From Anaerobacillus arseniciselenatis (GTDB taxonomy: Bacteria > Bacillota > Bacilli > Bacillales > Anaerobacillaceae): a DNA stretch of 64,000 nucleotides. Position numbers and translations under genes: made by a program. The notes below the pieces were generated by a model that worked only from the letters and a program-made list of their open reading frames with translations, did not search any database and was not told where the DNA came from. The stretch covers positions 124,001 to 188,000 of the forward strand of contig NZ_MLQQ01000018.1 in the NCBI RefSeq assembly GCF_001865995.1, in the 5' to 3' direction. Of this stretch, positions 9,737 through 20,228 are shown piece after piece (the stretch's first letter is position 1; every line of letters starts with the position of its first letter).

Positions 9737-11473
9737 ATGTCGAAAAGGTCGAGAAAAGAGACGCACAAAAAGTCGAAAATCCCGTTATTACTTATCGTGT
9801 TGAGCATAACAACGATATTTTTAATAGCACTTTTTAGTATGTACTACTATTTTGAATCGCAACAAAAACAAGTTTCATATTTTCAAAAAGAGAATCCGAT
9901 TATTTTTCAAGGTGAAATATATGAAAAGGAAGCATTATATGAAAATAACCAGTTGTATATTCCTTTACAATTGATCTCCGATTATTTAGATGACGGCGTA
10001 ACTTTTGATGAAGATACTGAGTCCGTCATTATTATTTCAAATGAAAATATTTTACGTTTTCCTATTGAAAAATTAGAGAAATTTGTCAATGAGCAATCTT
10101 TTAACATTGAAGTAGAGACGTTAATCACGTCAAATGAAGAATTGTATGTTGAAATGGACCAACTAGAAAACATTTATCCTATTCACTACAATTTTTATCC
10201 GGAAGTTGGTAGTGTCGTTATTTCATCCGATGGAGAAGAGCAAACTACCGGCATCGTTAAAGAAAATACGAAACATAGAGAACTCCGTTTGAAAACAAAA
10301 CCGAGTTACTTTTCAGACTACTATGCAAAAGTCGATCAAGGTGAAAAAGTATATATAATGAGCGAAGAAGTAGGTCATTATTTCGTGCGAAATGAGATTG
10401 GGATTTCCGGGTTTATAAAAAAAGATGTTATAGAAAATGTCGAAACGAGTATCGTCACAATTGAACGTGATGACCAATTTCGTCAATTACAGTACCCTGA
10501 ATCACCGATTAACTTAACGTGGGAAGCGGTTTACCAGGCGAATCCAGATACGAACGAATTACCTGAAATGCCAGGAATAAATGTCGTCTCACCGACATGG
10601 TTTAAGTTAAAAAATGAAGAAGGAGATATTCATAGTCTCGCATCCATGACTTATGTCGATTGGGCAAAAGATCGTGGTTATCAAATCTGGGGTTTATTTT
10701 CTAATGATTTTGATCCTGACAAAACCCATGTGGCCTTACAAAACTTTGAAACGAGACAAAAAATGATTAGGCAGCTATTACAATATAGTGAAATGTATGA
10801 TCTAGATGGTATTAACGTAGATTTTGAAAATGTGTACTTAAAAGATCGAGACTTAGTGACGCAGTTCGTTAGAGAATTAACGGCTTTAGCCCATCAAGCA
10901 GGATTGATCATTTCGATGGATATTACGTTTATTTCCTCAAGTGAGATGTGGTCGATGTTTTATGACCGCAAAGCTTTAGCTGAAATTGTCGATTATATGG
11001 TCGTTATGGCCTATGATGAACATTGGGGAACATCACCGATCGCTGGAAGTGTTGCCTCATTTCCTTGGGTGGAGCGAAATTTAGAAATACTTCTCGAAGA
11101 AATACCGAACGAGAGATTAATTTTAGGGATTCCAACCTACACAAGGATTTGGGAAGAAAGAGAAACTGAAGGTGGAAATATCGAGGTTTCATCACGAGCC
11201 TTAAGCATGCGTGCGGTGGAGGAGTGGATTGAAGAACGTGAGTTAACACCCGTGTTTGATGAGACGAGCGGTCAAGATTATGTAGAGTTTTATGATGAAA
11301 ATGAGCAATCTACGTATAAAATTTGGATTGAAAATGCCGATTCAATTGCAAGACGTGGACAAATGGTTCATGACTATAACTTGGCAGGAGTTGCTTCTTG
11401 GAATCGTTTTTTTTCAAACGATGAAAGCTGGGAAGCTCTAGATGCAGTATTAAATAATGAATCTGTTGAATAA
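9737..11473 (+). CDS. Membrane-anchored glycosyl hydrolase family 18 protein with copper-amine-oxidase-N-like and SH3 domains
   Basis: The 578-residue protein starts with a basic stretch and one membrane segment (about residues 16-38). A copper amine oxidase N-like domain follows (about 50-160), then a bacterial SH3 domain (about 175-235, LRLKTKPSYFSDYYAKVDQG), then a GH18 barrel from about 270. The catalytic motif is D357-G-I-N-V-D362-F-E364, with E364 the likely acid. Such proteins act on cell wall or spore cortex glycans; the accessory domains suggest envelope binding. GGAGGGGAG stands before the ATG. No spore-specific promoter was identified. Confidence 0.88.
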   Translation: MSKRSRKETHKKSKIPLLLIVLSITTIFLIALFSMYYYFESQQKQVSYFQKENPIIFQGEIYEKEALYENNQLYIPLQLISDYLDDGVTFDEDTESVIIISNENILRFPIEKLEKFVNEQSFNIEVETLITSNEELYVEMDQLENIYPIHYNFYPEVGSVVISSDGEEQTTGIVKENTKHRELRLKTKPSYFSDYYAKVDQGEKVYIMSEEVGHYFVRNEIGISGFIKKDVIENVETSIVTIERDDQFRQLQYPESPINLTWEAVYQANPDTNELPEMPGINVVSPTWFKLKNEEGDIHSLASMTYVDWAKDRGYQIWGLFSNDFDPDKTHVALQNFETRQKMIRQLLQYSEMYDLDGINVDFENVYLKDRDLVTQFVRELTALAHQAGLIISMDITFISSSEMWSMFYDRKALAEIVDYMVVMAYDEHWGTSPIAGSVASFPWVERNLEILLEEIPNERLILGIPTYTRIWEERETEGGNIEVSSRALSMRAVEEWIEERELTPVFDETSGQDYVEFYDENEQSTYKIWIENADSIARRGQMVHDYNLAGVASWNRFFSNDESWEALDAVLNNESVE

Positions 11474-11491
11474 AATTCGTTTTATTATTAA

Positions 11492-11680
11492 AGTGAATCT
11501 TATAATTACCTAAAGTTAGTCCACGTCCACATCAAACAATATGTAGTTGCGAGCGAATTAGCGCAACAACTAATAGATAATTTGTAGAAATCCCCTAATG
11601 ATTTAATGAATTTCTTAATTTACTATTTTCGCCATTTAGTTTGATATGGCTCAATTAATGTAATTAAGAAATTCACTCGA
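11492..11680. repeat. Family A palindromic repeats, copy 2 (composite, two partial units)
   Basis: A reverse-oriented part (AGTGAATCTTATAATTACC ... CACATCAAACAATATGTAG) occupies about 11492-11565. A forward unit with termini AATGAATTTCTTAATT and AATTAAGAAATTCACTC lies at 11605-11680. The forward termini carry matching changes (TTCTTAATT with AATTAAGAA), so pairing is kept. Confidence 0.65.
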
Positions 11681-11783
11681 TTGAGGAATTTTAATTATTT
11701 CTGCATATGTATGTAATAAATAGGTTTTATCCTTGTGCAGTTTTTATGAAAACGAGTTTCTATTCATCATTGGGGGCAACGTT

Positions 11784-12203
11784 ATGTTTAAAAATTTATT
11801 ACTAGCGACCGACGGCTCAAGAGCTTCTATGGTTGCAACTGAAAAAGCGATTAGTTTAGCAAAATTATGTCAAGAAACTCATCTTACATTGCTTCATATT
11901 GTTGATGCACTTCCTGAGAGCTTTAAAAAGCTATCTTTTTTTCAGAAAGAAAGTGTAGCTTATGACCAATTGGTTCGTACGAAAGATCTACTAAACAAAG
12001 GGAATGTTGACTATACAGTTGAAGTCATTACAGGTGATGTGATACAGGAGATCATTTCCTACGCTAATAGTGGTGATTACGATGTTTTAGTCATCGGAAG
12101 TCGAGGGTTAACATCGCTTCAACAATATGTGTTAGGAAGCGTTAGCTATAAAGTCGTAAAAAAAGTCAAAATACCGATTTTCATTGTGAAAGAGTCCTGT
12201 TAA
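11784..12203 (+). CDS. Universal stress protein (UspA family)
   Basis: The 139-residue single-domain UspA protein begins MFKNLLLATDGSRAS and ends with the ATP-binding-type G-S-R-G-L-T-S motif followed by VLGSVSYKVVKKVKIPIFIV. The G-x(2)-G-x(9)-G-S pattern of nucleotide-binding family members is present. I prefer the ATG at 11784, which follows TTGGGGG by 7 nt, over a TTG/ATG further upstream. The family A repeat begins inside its stop codon. Confidence 0.9.
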   Translation: MFKNLLLATDGSRASMVATEKAISLAKLCQETHLTLLHIVDALPESFKKLSFFQKESVAYDQLVRTKDLLNKGNVDYTVEVITGDVIQEIISYANSGDYDVLVIGSRGLTSLQQYVLGSVSYKVVKKVKIPIFIVKESC

Positions 12204-12320
12204 TGAATTTCATAATCCATTATTTTTGTCACTAAGATCAATATATAGTTGCGTCAAAACCATTCGCAAACTATATATTGTTTGATGTGACCCTTTTTTG
12301 GATATTATGAAATTCACTCA
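12201..12320 (+). repeat. Family A palindromic repeat, copy 3
   Basis: TAATGAATTTCATAATCC opens the element and supplies the TAA stop of the stress protein gene; ATTATGAAATTCACTCA closes it. The interior arms are GATCAATATATAGTTGCG and GCAAACTATATATTGTTTGA. Confidence 0.85.
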
Positions 12321-12403
12321 AGTTAGAAAAACTTGGCTTTTTTACTGAATTTTCGTTATAATACTCCTATGGGTAATATATTTTAAGCGAAGGTGTGAGT
12401 GAT

Positions 12404-12817
12404 TTGACAATGATTAATCCGGAAAGAAGTGAAATTAAAGAAATTTTATCAAATTCGAAACGGATCGCTGTTGTTGGTCTATCTAATAATCCTGACCGGA
12501 CATCGTATATGGTTTCCGAAGCAATGCAAAATGCTGGTTATGAAATTATTCCTGTAAACCCTGTGATCGAGGAAGCTCTTGGAGTAAAAGCAGTATCTTC
12601 TTTAAAAGATATTGAAGGAGAAGTAGATATCGTCAACGTGTTTCGTAAAAGTGAATTCCTCCCAGATATTGCAAAAGAAGCAGTTGAGATTGGCGCAAAT
12701 GTATTTTGGGCACAACTCGGTGTCGCAAATGATGAAGCGTATGATTATTTAAAAAAGAATGATATGAAAGTAATTATGGACCGCTGCATTAAAGTTGAAC
12801 ATGCGTTAACGAAATAA
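12404..12817 (+). CDS. yneT: CoA-binding (YneT/YccU-type) protein
   Basis: The protein has about 137 residues and is a single Rossmann-type CoA-binding domain of the succinyl-CoA synthetase alpha kind: IAVVGLSNNPDRTSYMVS, GYEIIPVNP, VDIVNVFRKSEFLPDI, FWAQLGVAN and a final VIMDRCIKVEH. Its biochemical role is unknown. In B. subtilis the orthologue yneT lies just before parE, as here, which supports the call. GAAGGTG is best spaced (8 nt) to the TTG at 12404; a GTG at 12395 overlaps the ribosome site and an ATG is at 12410. Confidence 0.88.
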   Translation: MTMINPERSEIKEILSNSKRIAVVGLSNNPDRTSYMVSEAMQNAGYEIIPVNPVIEEALGVKAVSSLKDIEGEVDIVNVFRKSEFLPDIAKEAVEIGANVFWAQLGVANDEAYDYLKKNDMKVIMDRCIKVEHALTK

Positions 12818-12829
12818 ATTTGAAATTAG

Positions 12830-12957
12830 AAAAGAGGTTGTTCGAAAATCAAAACGTCAGCCACTTGAATACTATATGTAGAGTTATTTCTAGTTTAGCT
12901 TTCAACATATAGTTCCTTTTTCAAGTGATTCGACAATTTTCGAACAGTCTCTTTTTA
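12830..12957 (+). repeat. Large nested palindrome / terminator (family C-like, copy 2)
   Basis: Outer arms AAAGAGGTTGTTCGAAAAT and ATTTTCGAACAGTCTCTTTT pair. Inner arms CCACTTGAATACTATATGT and ACATATAGTTCCTTTTTC, AAGTG pair as well. The T-run at the end makes it a likely terminator of the yneT-like gene. Confidence 0.7.
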
Positions 12958-13050
12958 GTTTTAATTAAAAACAAGCTTGAAAAATAAGGATTTAAGCATT
13001 ATTGTAAATAAGGACAGTATTACAGTAATGAGGGTGAGGAAATATTTTCA

Positions 13051-13131
13051 TTGATAGAAACGCTCGTTCGTATTATATTTAATTTAATGAAACTGCAATT
13101 ATTACCGGATTTTTTGAACATCCTCTATTAG
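13051..13131 (+). CDS. Possible 26-codon ORF upstream of parE
   Basis: A TTG-started frame (MIETLVRIIF ...) follows GAGGGTGAGGA and ends 22 nt before parE. It has no recognised homologue. It may be a leader peptide, a remnant or chance; only position and ribosome-site spacing support it. Confidence 0.18.
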   Translation: MIETLVRIIFNLMKLQLLPDFLNILY

Positions 13132-15129
<1,998 letters not shown>

Positions 15130-15132
15130 AGC

Positions 15133-17571
15133 TTGTTATTTTCCGAAAAATATTTAGACCTCCCCTTAGAAGATGTCATTGGGGATCGCTTTGGTCGATA
15201 TAGTAAATACATCATTCAAGAACGGGCCCTGCCAGATGCAAGAGACGGCTTAAAGCCTGTTCAACGAAGAATTTTATATGCGATGCATAAAGAGGGAAAT
15301 ACGGCGGACAAGCCGTATCGTAAGTCAGCAAAAACGGTTGGTAACGTAATTGGTAACTACCACCCTCACGGAGACACTTCTGTGTATGACGCGATGATTC
15401 GTATGAGTCAAGATTGGAAAGTTCGTTACGGACTCATTCAAATGCACGGAAATAATGGTTCGATTGACGGTGACCCACCAGCAGCAATGCGTTATACAGA
15501 AGCTCGATTATCATCGATTTCATCGCAATTGCTACGTGATATCGAAAAAGAAACGGTAGATTTCATTCCGAACTTTGATGATTCAGAAGAAGAACCGGTC
15601 GTTTTACCGGCAATGTTCCCGAATTTACTCGTTAACGGTTCAACAGGTATTTCGGCTGGATATGCAACCGACATTCCACCTCACCATTTAGGTGAGGTCA
15701 TTGATGCTGCGATTTTACAAATGGAAAAGCCGGACTGTGAATTAAATGATTTAATGGAAATCATTAAAGGACCGGATTTTCCGACCGGTGGAACTATTCA
15801 AGGTGTTGAAGGGATCCGCCAAGCATATAAAACGGGAAAAGGTAAAGTCATCGTTCGTTGTAAATCTGAAATCGAGTCGCTTCGCGGTGGTAAACAACAA
15901 ATTATTATTACAGAAATTCCGTATGAGATCGTTAAAGCTAACCTCGTTAAAAAAATGGACGAAATTCGCTTTGATAAAAAAGTCGATGGAATTGCTGAAG
16001 TTCGTGATGAAACGGATCGAACAGGTTTACGTATCGTCGTTGAATTGAAAAAAGATGCTGATGCAGCAGGAATTTTGAATTATTTATATAAAAATACAGA
16101 TCTTCAAATTACGTACAACTTTAATATGGTTGCGATTTTTAATAAAACACCACAGCTATTAGGCTTAAAGCCTCTTTTGCAAGCGTACGTCAATCATCAA
16201 AAGGAAGTGGTGACAAGACGTTCTACGTATGAGTTACGAAAAGCTGAAGAGCGTCAGCACGTCGTTGAAGGATTAATTCGTGCGATCTCGATTTTAGACG
16301 AAGTGATTGAAACGATCCGAGCCTCTAAAGATAAACGAGATGCGAAAAACAATTTAATGAGCAAGTTTCAGTTTACAGATGCGCAAGCTGAAGCGATTGT
16401 CACGTTACAGCTTTATCGTCTAACGAATACAGATGTCACGACGCTACAAAAAGAAAGTGACGAATTGCAAAAGAAGATCACTCAATTAAGTGAGATTTTA
16501 AATAGTGAAAAGAAGCTGATCCAAGTCATTAAAAAAGATTTGCTTACGATTAAGAAAACGTTTAATGATGAGCGTCGTACAGTCATCGAGGATGAAATTG
16601 AAGAAATCAAGATTAATCTAGAAGTGCTAGTTCCTGCTGAAGACGTTATCGTTACCGTGACGAAAGAAGGTTACGTGAAGAGAACAAGTGTACGTTCTTA
16701 TTCCGCGTCCAATGGAGATCCTACGGGGATGAAAGAGGGCGATCGAGTCATTGGTCAATTTGAGACCAATACAACCGACACTTTGTTAATTTTCTCGATG
16801 AAAGGAAATTACTTATTTATCCCGGTTCATCAACTTCCTGATATTCGTTGGAAAGACCTCGGACAGCATGTCGCCAACATCGTTCCGTTAGAGCGTGGCG
16901 ATGAAATTGTGAAAGCAATACCGATAAAAGAGTTCACAGAAGATCATTACCTCGTATTTTTCACGAAAAACGGAATGGCGAAACGTACGCAACTTTCCGA
17001 TTATCAAGCACAGCGTTATTCGAAGCCTTTAATGGCGTTAAAATTGAAAAATGATGATGTTGTTGTAGATGTTCATTTAACTGATGGGTCGAAAGATGTC
17101 TTTTTAACTACAGCCTATGGGTTTGGACTATGGTATGAGGAAGATGAAATTAGTGTTGTCGGACAACGCGCAGCAGGTGTTAAAGGAATAAACTTAAAAG
17201 ATGGCGACTATGTCATTAGCGGTCTAACATTAGAAAAAGATGAGAAAGCCCATTTATTTGTCGTTACTCAGCGTGGCGCTTATAAAAAAATGAATTTAAC
17301 CGAATTCGATAAAACATCGCGAGCAAAGCGTGGCTTAATCATGTTACGAGAGCTAAAAAGTAATCCTCATCGCTTAATCGCTTTAAAAAAGGTTGACCAG
17401 CATTCTGTTTTTTACTTGAAAACGGAAAATGGAATTGAAGATGCATTACAAATGGATCAAATTCGCTTAAGTGACCGATACAGTAACGGTTCATTTATAT
17501 TAGATACAACTAAAGACGGTGCAATAATTGATTTGTGGGAAGAAAGAAAAGAAGAACCAAAGCCAGAGTAG
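15133..17571 (+). CDS. parC: DNA topoisomerase IV subunit A
   Basis: The 812-residue cleavage subunit has catalytic Y121 in AAMRYTEARLS and a C-terminal beta-pinwheel. The TTG start uses the GAGGAGG sequence inside the last codons of parE. The quinolone region reads HPHGDTSVYDAMIRMSQ: T82 and D86 align with the S80 and E84 positions of other ParC/GrlA proteins, so Thr replaces the usual Ser. A terminator follows at 17601. Confidence 0.97.
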   Translation: MLFSEKYLDLPLEDVIGDRFGRYSKYIIQERALPDARDGLKPVQRRILYAMHKEGNTADKPYRKSAKTVGNVIGNYHPHGDTSVYDAMIRMSQDWKVRYGLIQMHGNNGSIDGDPPAAMRYTEARLSSISSQLLRDIEKETVDFIPNFDDSEEEPVVLPAMFPNLLVNGSTGISAGYATDIPPHHLGEVIDAAILQMEKPDCELNDLMEIIKGPDFPTGGTIQGVEGIRQAYKTGKGKVIVRCKSEIESLRGGKQQIIITEIPYEIVKANLVKKMDEIRFDKKVDGIAEVRDETDRTGLRIVVELKKDADAAGILNYLYKNTDLQITYNFNMVAIFNKTPQLLGLKPLLQAYVNHQKEVVTRRSTYELRKAEERQHVVEGLIRAISILDEVIETIRASKDKRDAKNNLMSKFQFTDAQAEAIVTLQLYRLTNTDVTTLQKESDELQKKITQLSEILNSEKKLIQVIKKDLLTIKKTFNDERRTVIEDEIEEIKINLEVLVPAEDVIVTVTKEGYVKRTSVRSYSASNGDPTGMKEGDRVIGQFETNTTDTLLIFSMKGNYLFIPVHQLPDIRWKDLGQHVANIVPLERGDEIVKAIPIKEFTEDHYLVFFTKNGMAKRTQLSDYQAQRYSKPLMALKLKNDDVVVDVHLTDGSKDVFLTTAYGFGLWYEEDEISVVGQRAAGVKGINLKDGDYVISGLTLEKDEKAHLFVVTQRGAYKKMNLTEFDKTSRAKRGLIMLRELKSNPHRLIALKKVDQHSVFYLKTENGIEDALQMDQIRLSDRYSNGSFILDTTKDGAIIDLWEERKEEPKPE

Positions 17572-17600
17572 AAGATTTTAATAAACTTTATACTAGGAAG

Positions 17601-17652
17601 AAAAACTAAGGTACTCGCTGAATGTTTTTAGCGAATGCCTTAGTTTTTTTAG
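17601..17652 (+). terminator. Intrinsic terminator after parC
   Basis: Arms AAAACTAAGGTACTCGCT and AGCGAATGCCTTAGTTTT pair with one bulge and end in TTTTTT. Confidence 0.85.
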
Positions 17653-17787
17653 AACGGTAATGAACACCGTTGCTCACAAATCGTGATAGCGACTGTTGAA
17701 ATTAACGACTGACTAAAGCGTCGTCTAACTTTTTGAGGTAATAAAGCATGGATGCATTTCAGAACAAATAATTTGCAATTCAATCGT

Positions 17788-17836
17788 TTGACATTCGAAA
17801 TTATCTCTAATATAATTATCTTGAATTCGAGATAAT
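17788..17836 (+). promoter_or_regulatory. Sigma-A promoter overlapped by MhqR-like operator, upstream of pirin gene
   Basis: TTGACA (17788-17793), 17-nt spacer and TATAAT (17811-17816) form a consensus promoter. A 22-bp inverted repeat at 17815-17836 (arms ATTATCT and AGATAAT around TGAATTCG) covers the -10 end and start site. It matches the B. subtilis MhqR operator as I recall it (tATCTcGAAtTCgAGATa). Confidence 0.75.
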
Positions 17837-17855
17837 AATTAGAGAGGTGAAAAAA

Positions 17856-18560
17856 GTGATAAAAGTATATCCAGCTGACTCAAGATACACGGCGGATCAT
17901 GGTTGGCTAAAAAGCAAATTTAGTTTTTCTTTTGCCGAATATTTTGATCGTAATAATATGAACTTTGGACCGATGCGGGTGCTAAATGATGATATTATCG
18001 CACCGTTAAAAGGGTTTCCATCACACCCTCATAAAGAGATGGAAATCGTCTCCATTGTGTTAAAAGGGTATTTACAACATGAAGATAGCACGGGTGAGAA
18101 AGCTACGACGACGTTTGGCGGAGTACAACGAATGTCGGCGGGTACCGGGGTGGTTCATTCAGAGGTCAATCCATCACCAGATGAGGAAGTGAATCTTTTA
18201 CAGATGTGGTTTATGCCTGAAATACCTGGGGTAAATCCATCGTATGAGCAAACAAATTTTGATGAGACTAAATTAAAAAATCAATTATTGCCTGTCGTAT
18301 CGCAAAACGCAAAAGATGAAAATGTCGCAACGATTAATCAAGATTTAACAATTTACTTATCGGATTTAGAAAAAGGAAAGGAATTGACTTTTCAGCAAGG
18401 TGAAAACAGGAAAATTTTCCTATTTGTGATTGAAGGAGAACTTGTCGTCAATAATGAAGTAACGTTAAACAGACGTGACTCTGCTCGTATTGAAGATGTT
18501 TCATCACTTAACTTAAATTCTACGACAAACACGCGGTTCATGTTAATTGATTTACCGTAA
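17856..18560 (+). CDS. Pirin family protein (cupin, quercetin 2,3-dioxygenase-like)
   Basis: The protein has about 234 residues and two cupin halves. The N-terminal pirin metal site is visible as FPSHPHKEMEIVSIVLKG, then HEDSTG and the third-ligand region MSAGTGVVHSEVNPS, and the C-terminal domain contains QMWFMPEIPG. Pirins of this kind can act as quercetin dioxygenases or redox-sensing proteins. AGAGAGGTG is 6 nt before the GTG at 17856, which I prefer to the GTG at 17847 inside the ribosome site. The operator pair links it with the azoreductase downstream in a quinone/electrophile response. Confidence 0.9.
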   Translation: MIKVYPADSRYTADHGWLKSKFSFSFAEYFDRNNMNFGPMRVLNDDIIAPLKGFPSHPHKEMEIVSIVLKGYLQHEDSTGEKATTTFGGVQRMSAGTGVVHSEVNPSPDEEVNLLQMWFMPEIPGVNPSYEQTNFDETKLKNQLLPVVSQNAKDENVATINQDLTIYLSDLEKGKELTFQQGENRKIFLFVIEGELVVNNEVTLNRRDSARIEDVSSLNLNSTTNTRFMLIDLP

Positions 18561-18583
18561 GTATTGGTTCACTTTGAATAATG

Positions 18584-18628
18584 TTGCAAATCGCTGAAAT
18601 TTGCAATAATATCTTGAATTCAAGATAT
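18584..18628 (+). promoter_or_regulatory. Promoter with second MhqR-like operator, upstream of azoreductase
   Basis: TTGCAA (18584-18589), 17-nt spacer, TAATAT (18607-18612). A perfect 20-bp palindrome ATATCTTGAATTCAAGATAT at 18609-18628 overlaps the -10 and start site. It shares the TATCTTGAATTC half with the site before the pirin gene. Confidence 0.75.
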
Positions 18629-18705
18629 CGATAATCAGGAATTGTTTTTTATTTTTTGCTAAAACTAAAAAAGTTAAAATGAGTAATGAAAGGAATGGTA
18701 CAAAA

Positions 18706-19341
18706 ATGGCAAAAGTATTGTATATTACCGCAAATCCAAATAACGAGGAACATTCTTATAGTATGGCAGTTGGAAAGGCGTTTATCGACACGTATAAGGA
18801 GGCCAATCCGAACGATGAGGTTATACACGTAGACCTTTACAAAGAAAACATTCCTCATATTGACCCAGATGTTTTTAGTGGATGGGGCAAACTACAATCA
18901 GGAAGCAACTTTGATGAGCTTTCAGCGGATGAAAAAGCAAAAGTAGGGCGTCTCTCAGAACTGTGCGAGCAATTTATTTCAGCTGATAAATATATTTTCG
19001 TGACACCGTTATGGAATTTCTCCTACCCACCAGTAATGAAGGCGTATATTGATTCAGTCGCTGTAGCTAATAAATCATTTAAGTACACTGAACAAGGGCC
19101 AGTTGGTTTATTAACGGATAAGAAAGCACTGCACATTCAAGCACGTGGAGGTGTTTATTCCGAAGGTCCAGCCGCACAATTTGAGATGGGACATCGTCAT
19201 TTAAATGCAGTTATGCAGTTCTTTGGCATCCCATCGTTTGAAGGGTTATTCGTCGAAGGGCATGCGGCAATGCCAGACAAAGCACAGGAAATTAAAGAGA
19301 ACGCGATTGCCCGTGCGAAAGATATGGCTCATACTTTTTAA
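18706..19341 (+). CDS. azoR: FMN-dependent NADH-azoreductase
   Basis: The 211-residue flavodoxin-like reductase starts [12 protein letters not shown] and contains [19 protein letters not shown] and the [20 protein letters not shown] segment typical of AzoR. It reduces quinones and azo dyes with NADH by two-electron transfer and so protects against quinone stress. The ATG at 18706 fits known AzoR N termini; an upstream in-frame ATG at 18679 would add nine residues. In B. subtilis azoR2 belongs to the MhqR regulon, which agrees with the operator seen at 18609. Confidence 0.93.
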   Translation: MAKVLYITANPNNEEHSYSMAVGKAFIDTYKEANPNDEVIHVDLYKENIPHIDPDVFSGWGKLQSGSNFDELSADEKAKVGRLSELCEQFISADKYIFVTPLWNFSYPPVMKAYIDSVAVANKSFKYTEQGPVGLLTDKKALHIQARGGVYSEGPAAQFEMGHRHLNAVMQFFGIPSFEGLFVEGHAAMPDKAQEIKENAIARAKDMAHTF

Positions 19342-19373
19342 AAAGATAAGAAAGTATATAATATTTGAACTTG

Positions 19374-19562
19374 GAAAGGTGTCTAGCTCCAAGACGCTTC
19401 ACTGAATATGCTGCAGTGGAGTTTTGCGACGAGTAATCGCAGGAGCAGGCGCCATCGGCTTGACCGCTTCAGACTTTCCCTTGCGGTCTAAAACCTGACC
19501 GCTACGGGAAGGTCTTCGACCGGTTTTCGCCGATAGGCGGGCGCCTTGCGCTTTTCTTATAA
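19374..19562. repeat. GC-rich dispersed intergenic element (GTGTCTAGCTCC ... GCGCCTTGCGCTTTTCTT)
   Basis: About 190 bp, clearly richer in G+C than its surroundings. It opens GGTGTCTAGCTCCAAGACGC and closes GGGCGCCTTGCGCTTTTCTT. Internal hairpins include GACCGCTTCAGAC... and CGAAAACCGGTCGAAGACC-type pairs. I recall elements with these ends between genes of many Bacillaceae; only one copy is present here. Confidence 0.55.
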
Positions 19563-19749
19563 TAAATTTCCCCAAACTACAATCATCTTGGATATGAAAT
19601 GATTCAAGGTGATTGTATTTTTTATTGCTCTGTTCACCATTTTAAAGTAAAGTTATGTGAGTTTTTAGCGCTTTTATGCTGTAAAGCGAAATTGTCACAT
19701 TTTTAAGGTTGAAGCTTGAGGAACTATTTGATAATATATAAGAAATTAA

Positions 19750-19856
19750 AAGGCTATGTGTAACTGGCGAAAGCGGATAACCGTAGGGGAGCATATAGTA
19801 TCGAAACGCCGTTCGCCTGGGCAGAGGTAAGGGAAGATCCTTTACCTCTTTATGTA
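19750..19856 (+). ncRNA. ZTP (pfl) riboswitch with terminator-like hairpin
   Basis: The conserved aptamer parts are in order: GTGTAACTGGCG, a small CGG/CCG hairpin, GGGGAGC, then the distal CGCCGTTCGCCTGGGCA pseudoknot strand. A hairpin AGAGGTAAGGG / CCTTTACCTCT directly follows the aptamer, as in ZTP riboswitches that act by termination, though its T-run is weak. ZTP signals shortage of 10-formyl-THF. The next full gene is serA, 370 nt downstream, with a family A repeat in between. Confidence 0.85.
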
Positions 19857-19868
19857 TATTAGGAGGAG

Positions 19869-19934
19869 ATGCGTAGCGTAAAGGATAAATTTTATATTCA
19901 AAAGTCAGAATTAATAAAAGTTTCAGTGATTTAA
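19869..19934 (+). CDS. Possible 21-codon ORF after the riboswitch
   Basis: ATG follows AGGAGGAG almost directly (too close for optimal spacing) and encodes MRSVKDKFYIQKSELIKVSVI-like residues (21 in total). It may be a remnant of the gene originally served by the riboswitch or chance. Confidence 0.15.
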   Translation: MRSVKDKFYIQKSELIKVSVI

Positions 19935-19949
19935 TTTTTTTTAGTAGTT

Positions 19950-20067
19950 GAGTGAAATTAATAATTACCAAAAAAGAGTCACGTCAAACAATATATAGTT
20001 ACAAAATGTTTTGGTGCAACTATATATTGATCTTAGTGACGTAAATAATGAATTATGAAATTCATTA
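19950..20067 (-). repeat. Family A palindromic repeat, copy 4 (reverse orientation)
   Basis: Termini GAGTGAAATTAATAATTACC and AATTATGAAATTCATTAA; interior AGTCACGTCAAACAATATAT ... CAACTATATATTGATCTTAG. It lies between the ZTP riboswitch and serA. Confidence 0.8.
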
Positions 20068-20228
20068 AGTTTATTTAATAAAGTATGAATTAGCATTTTT
20101 TCATAGATTCACAGATTATATGTTCATTAATGAACGAACTTTTTAGAAACATAGATTACTATTTTTTTCGAATTAATTAACTGAAAAATCGATACTTTTA
20201 AAAATATTAAAAAAAGGCAGGAGATATT

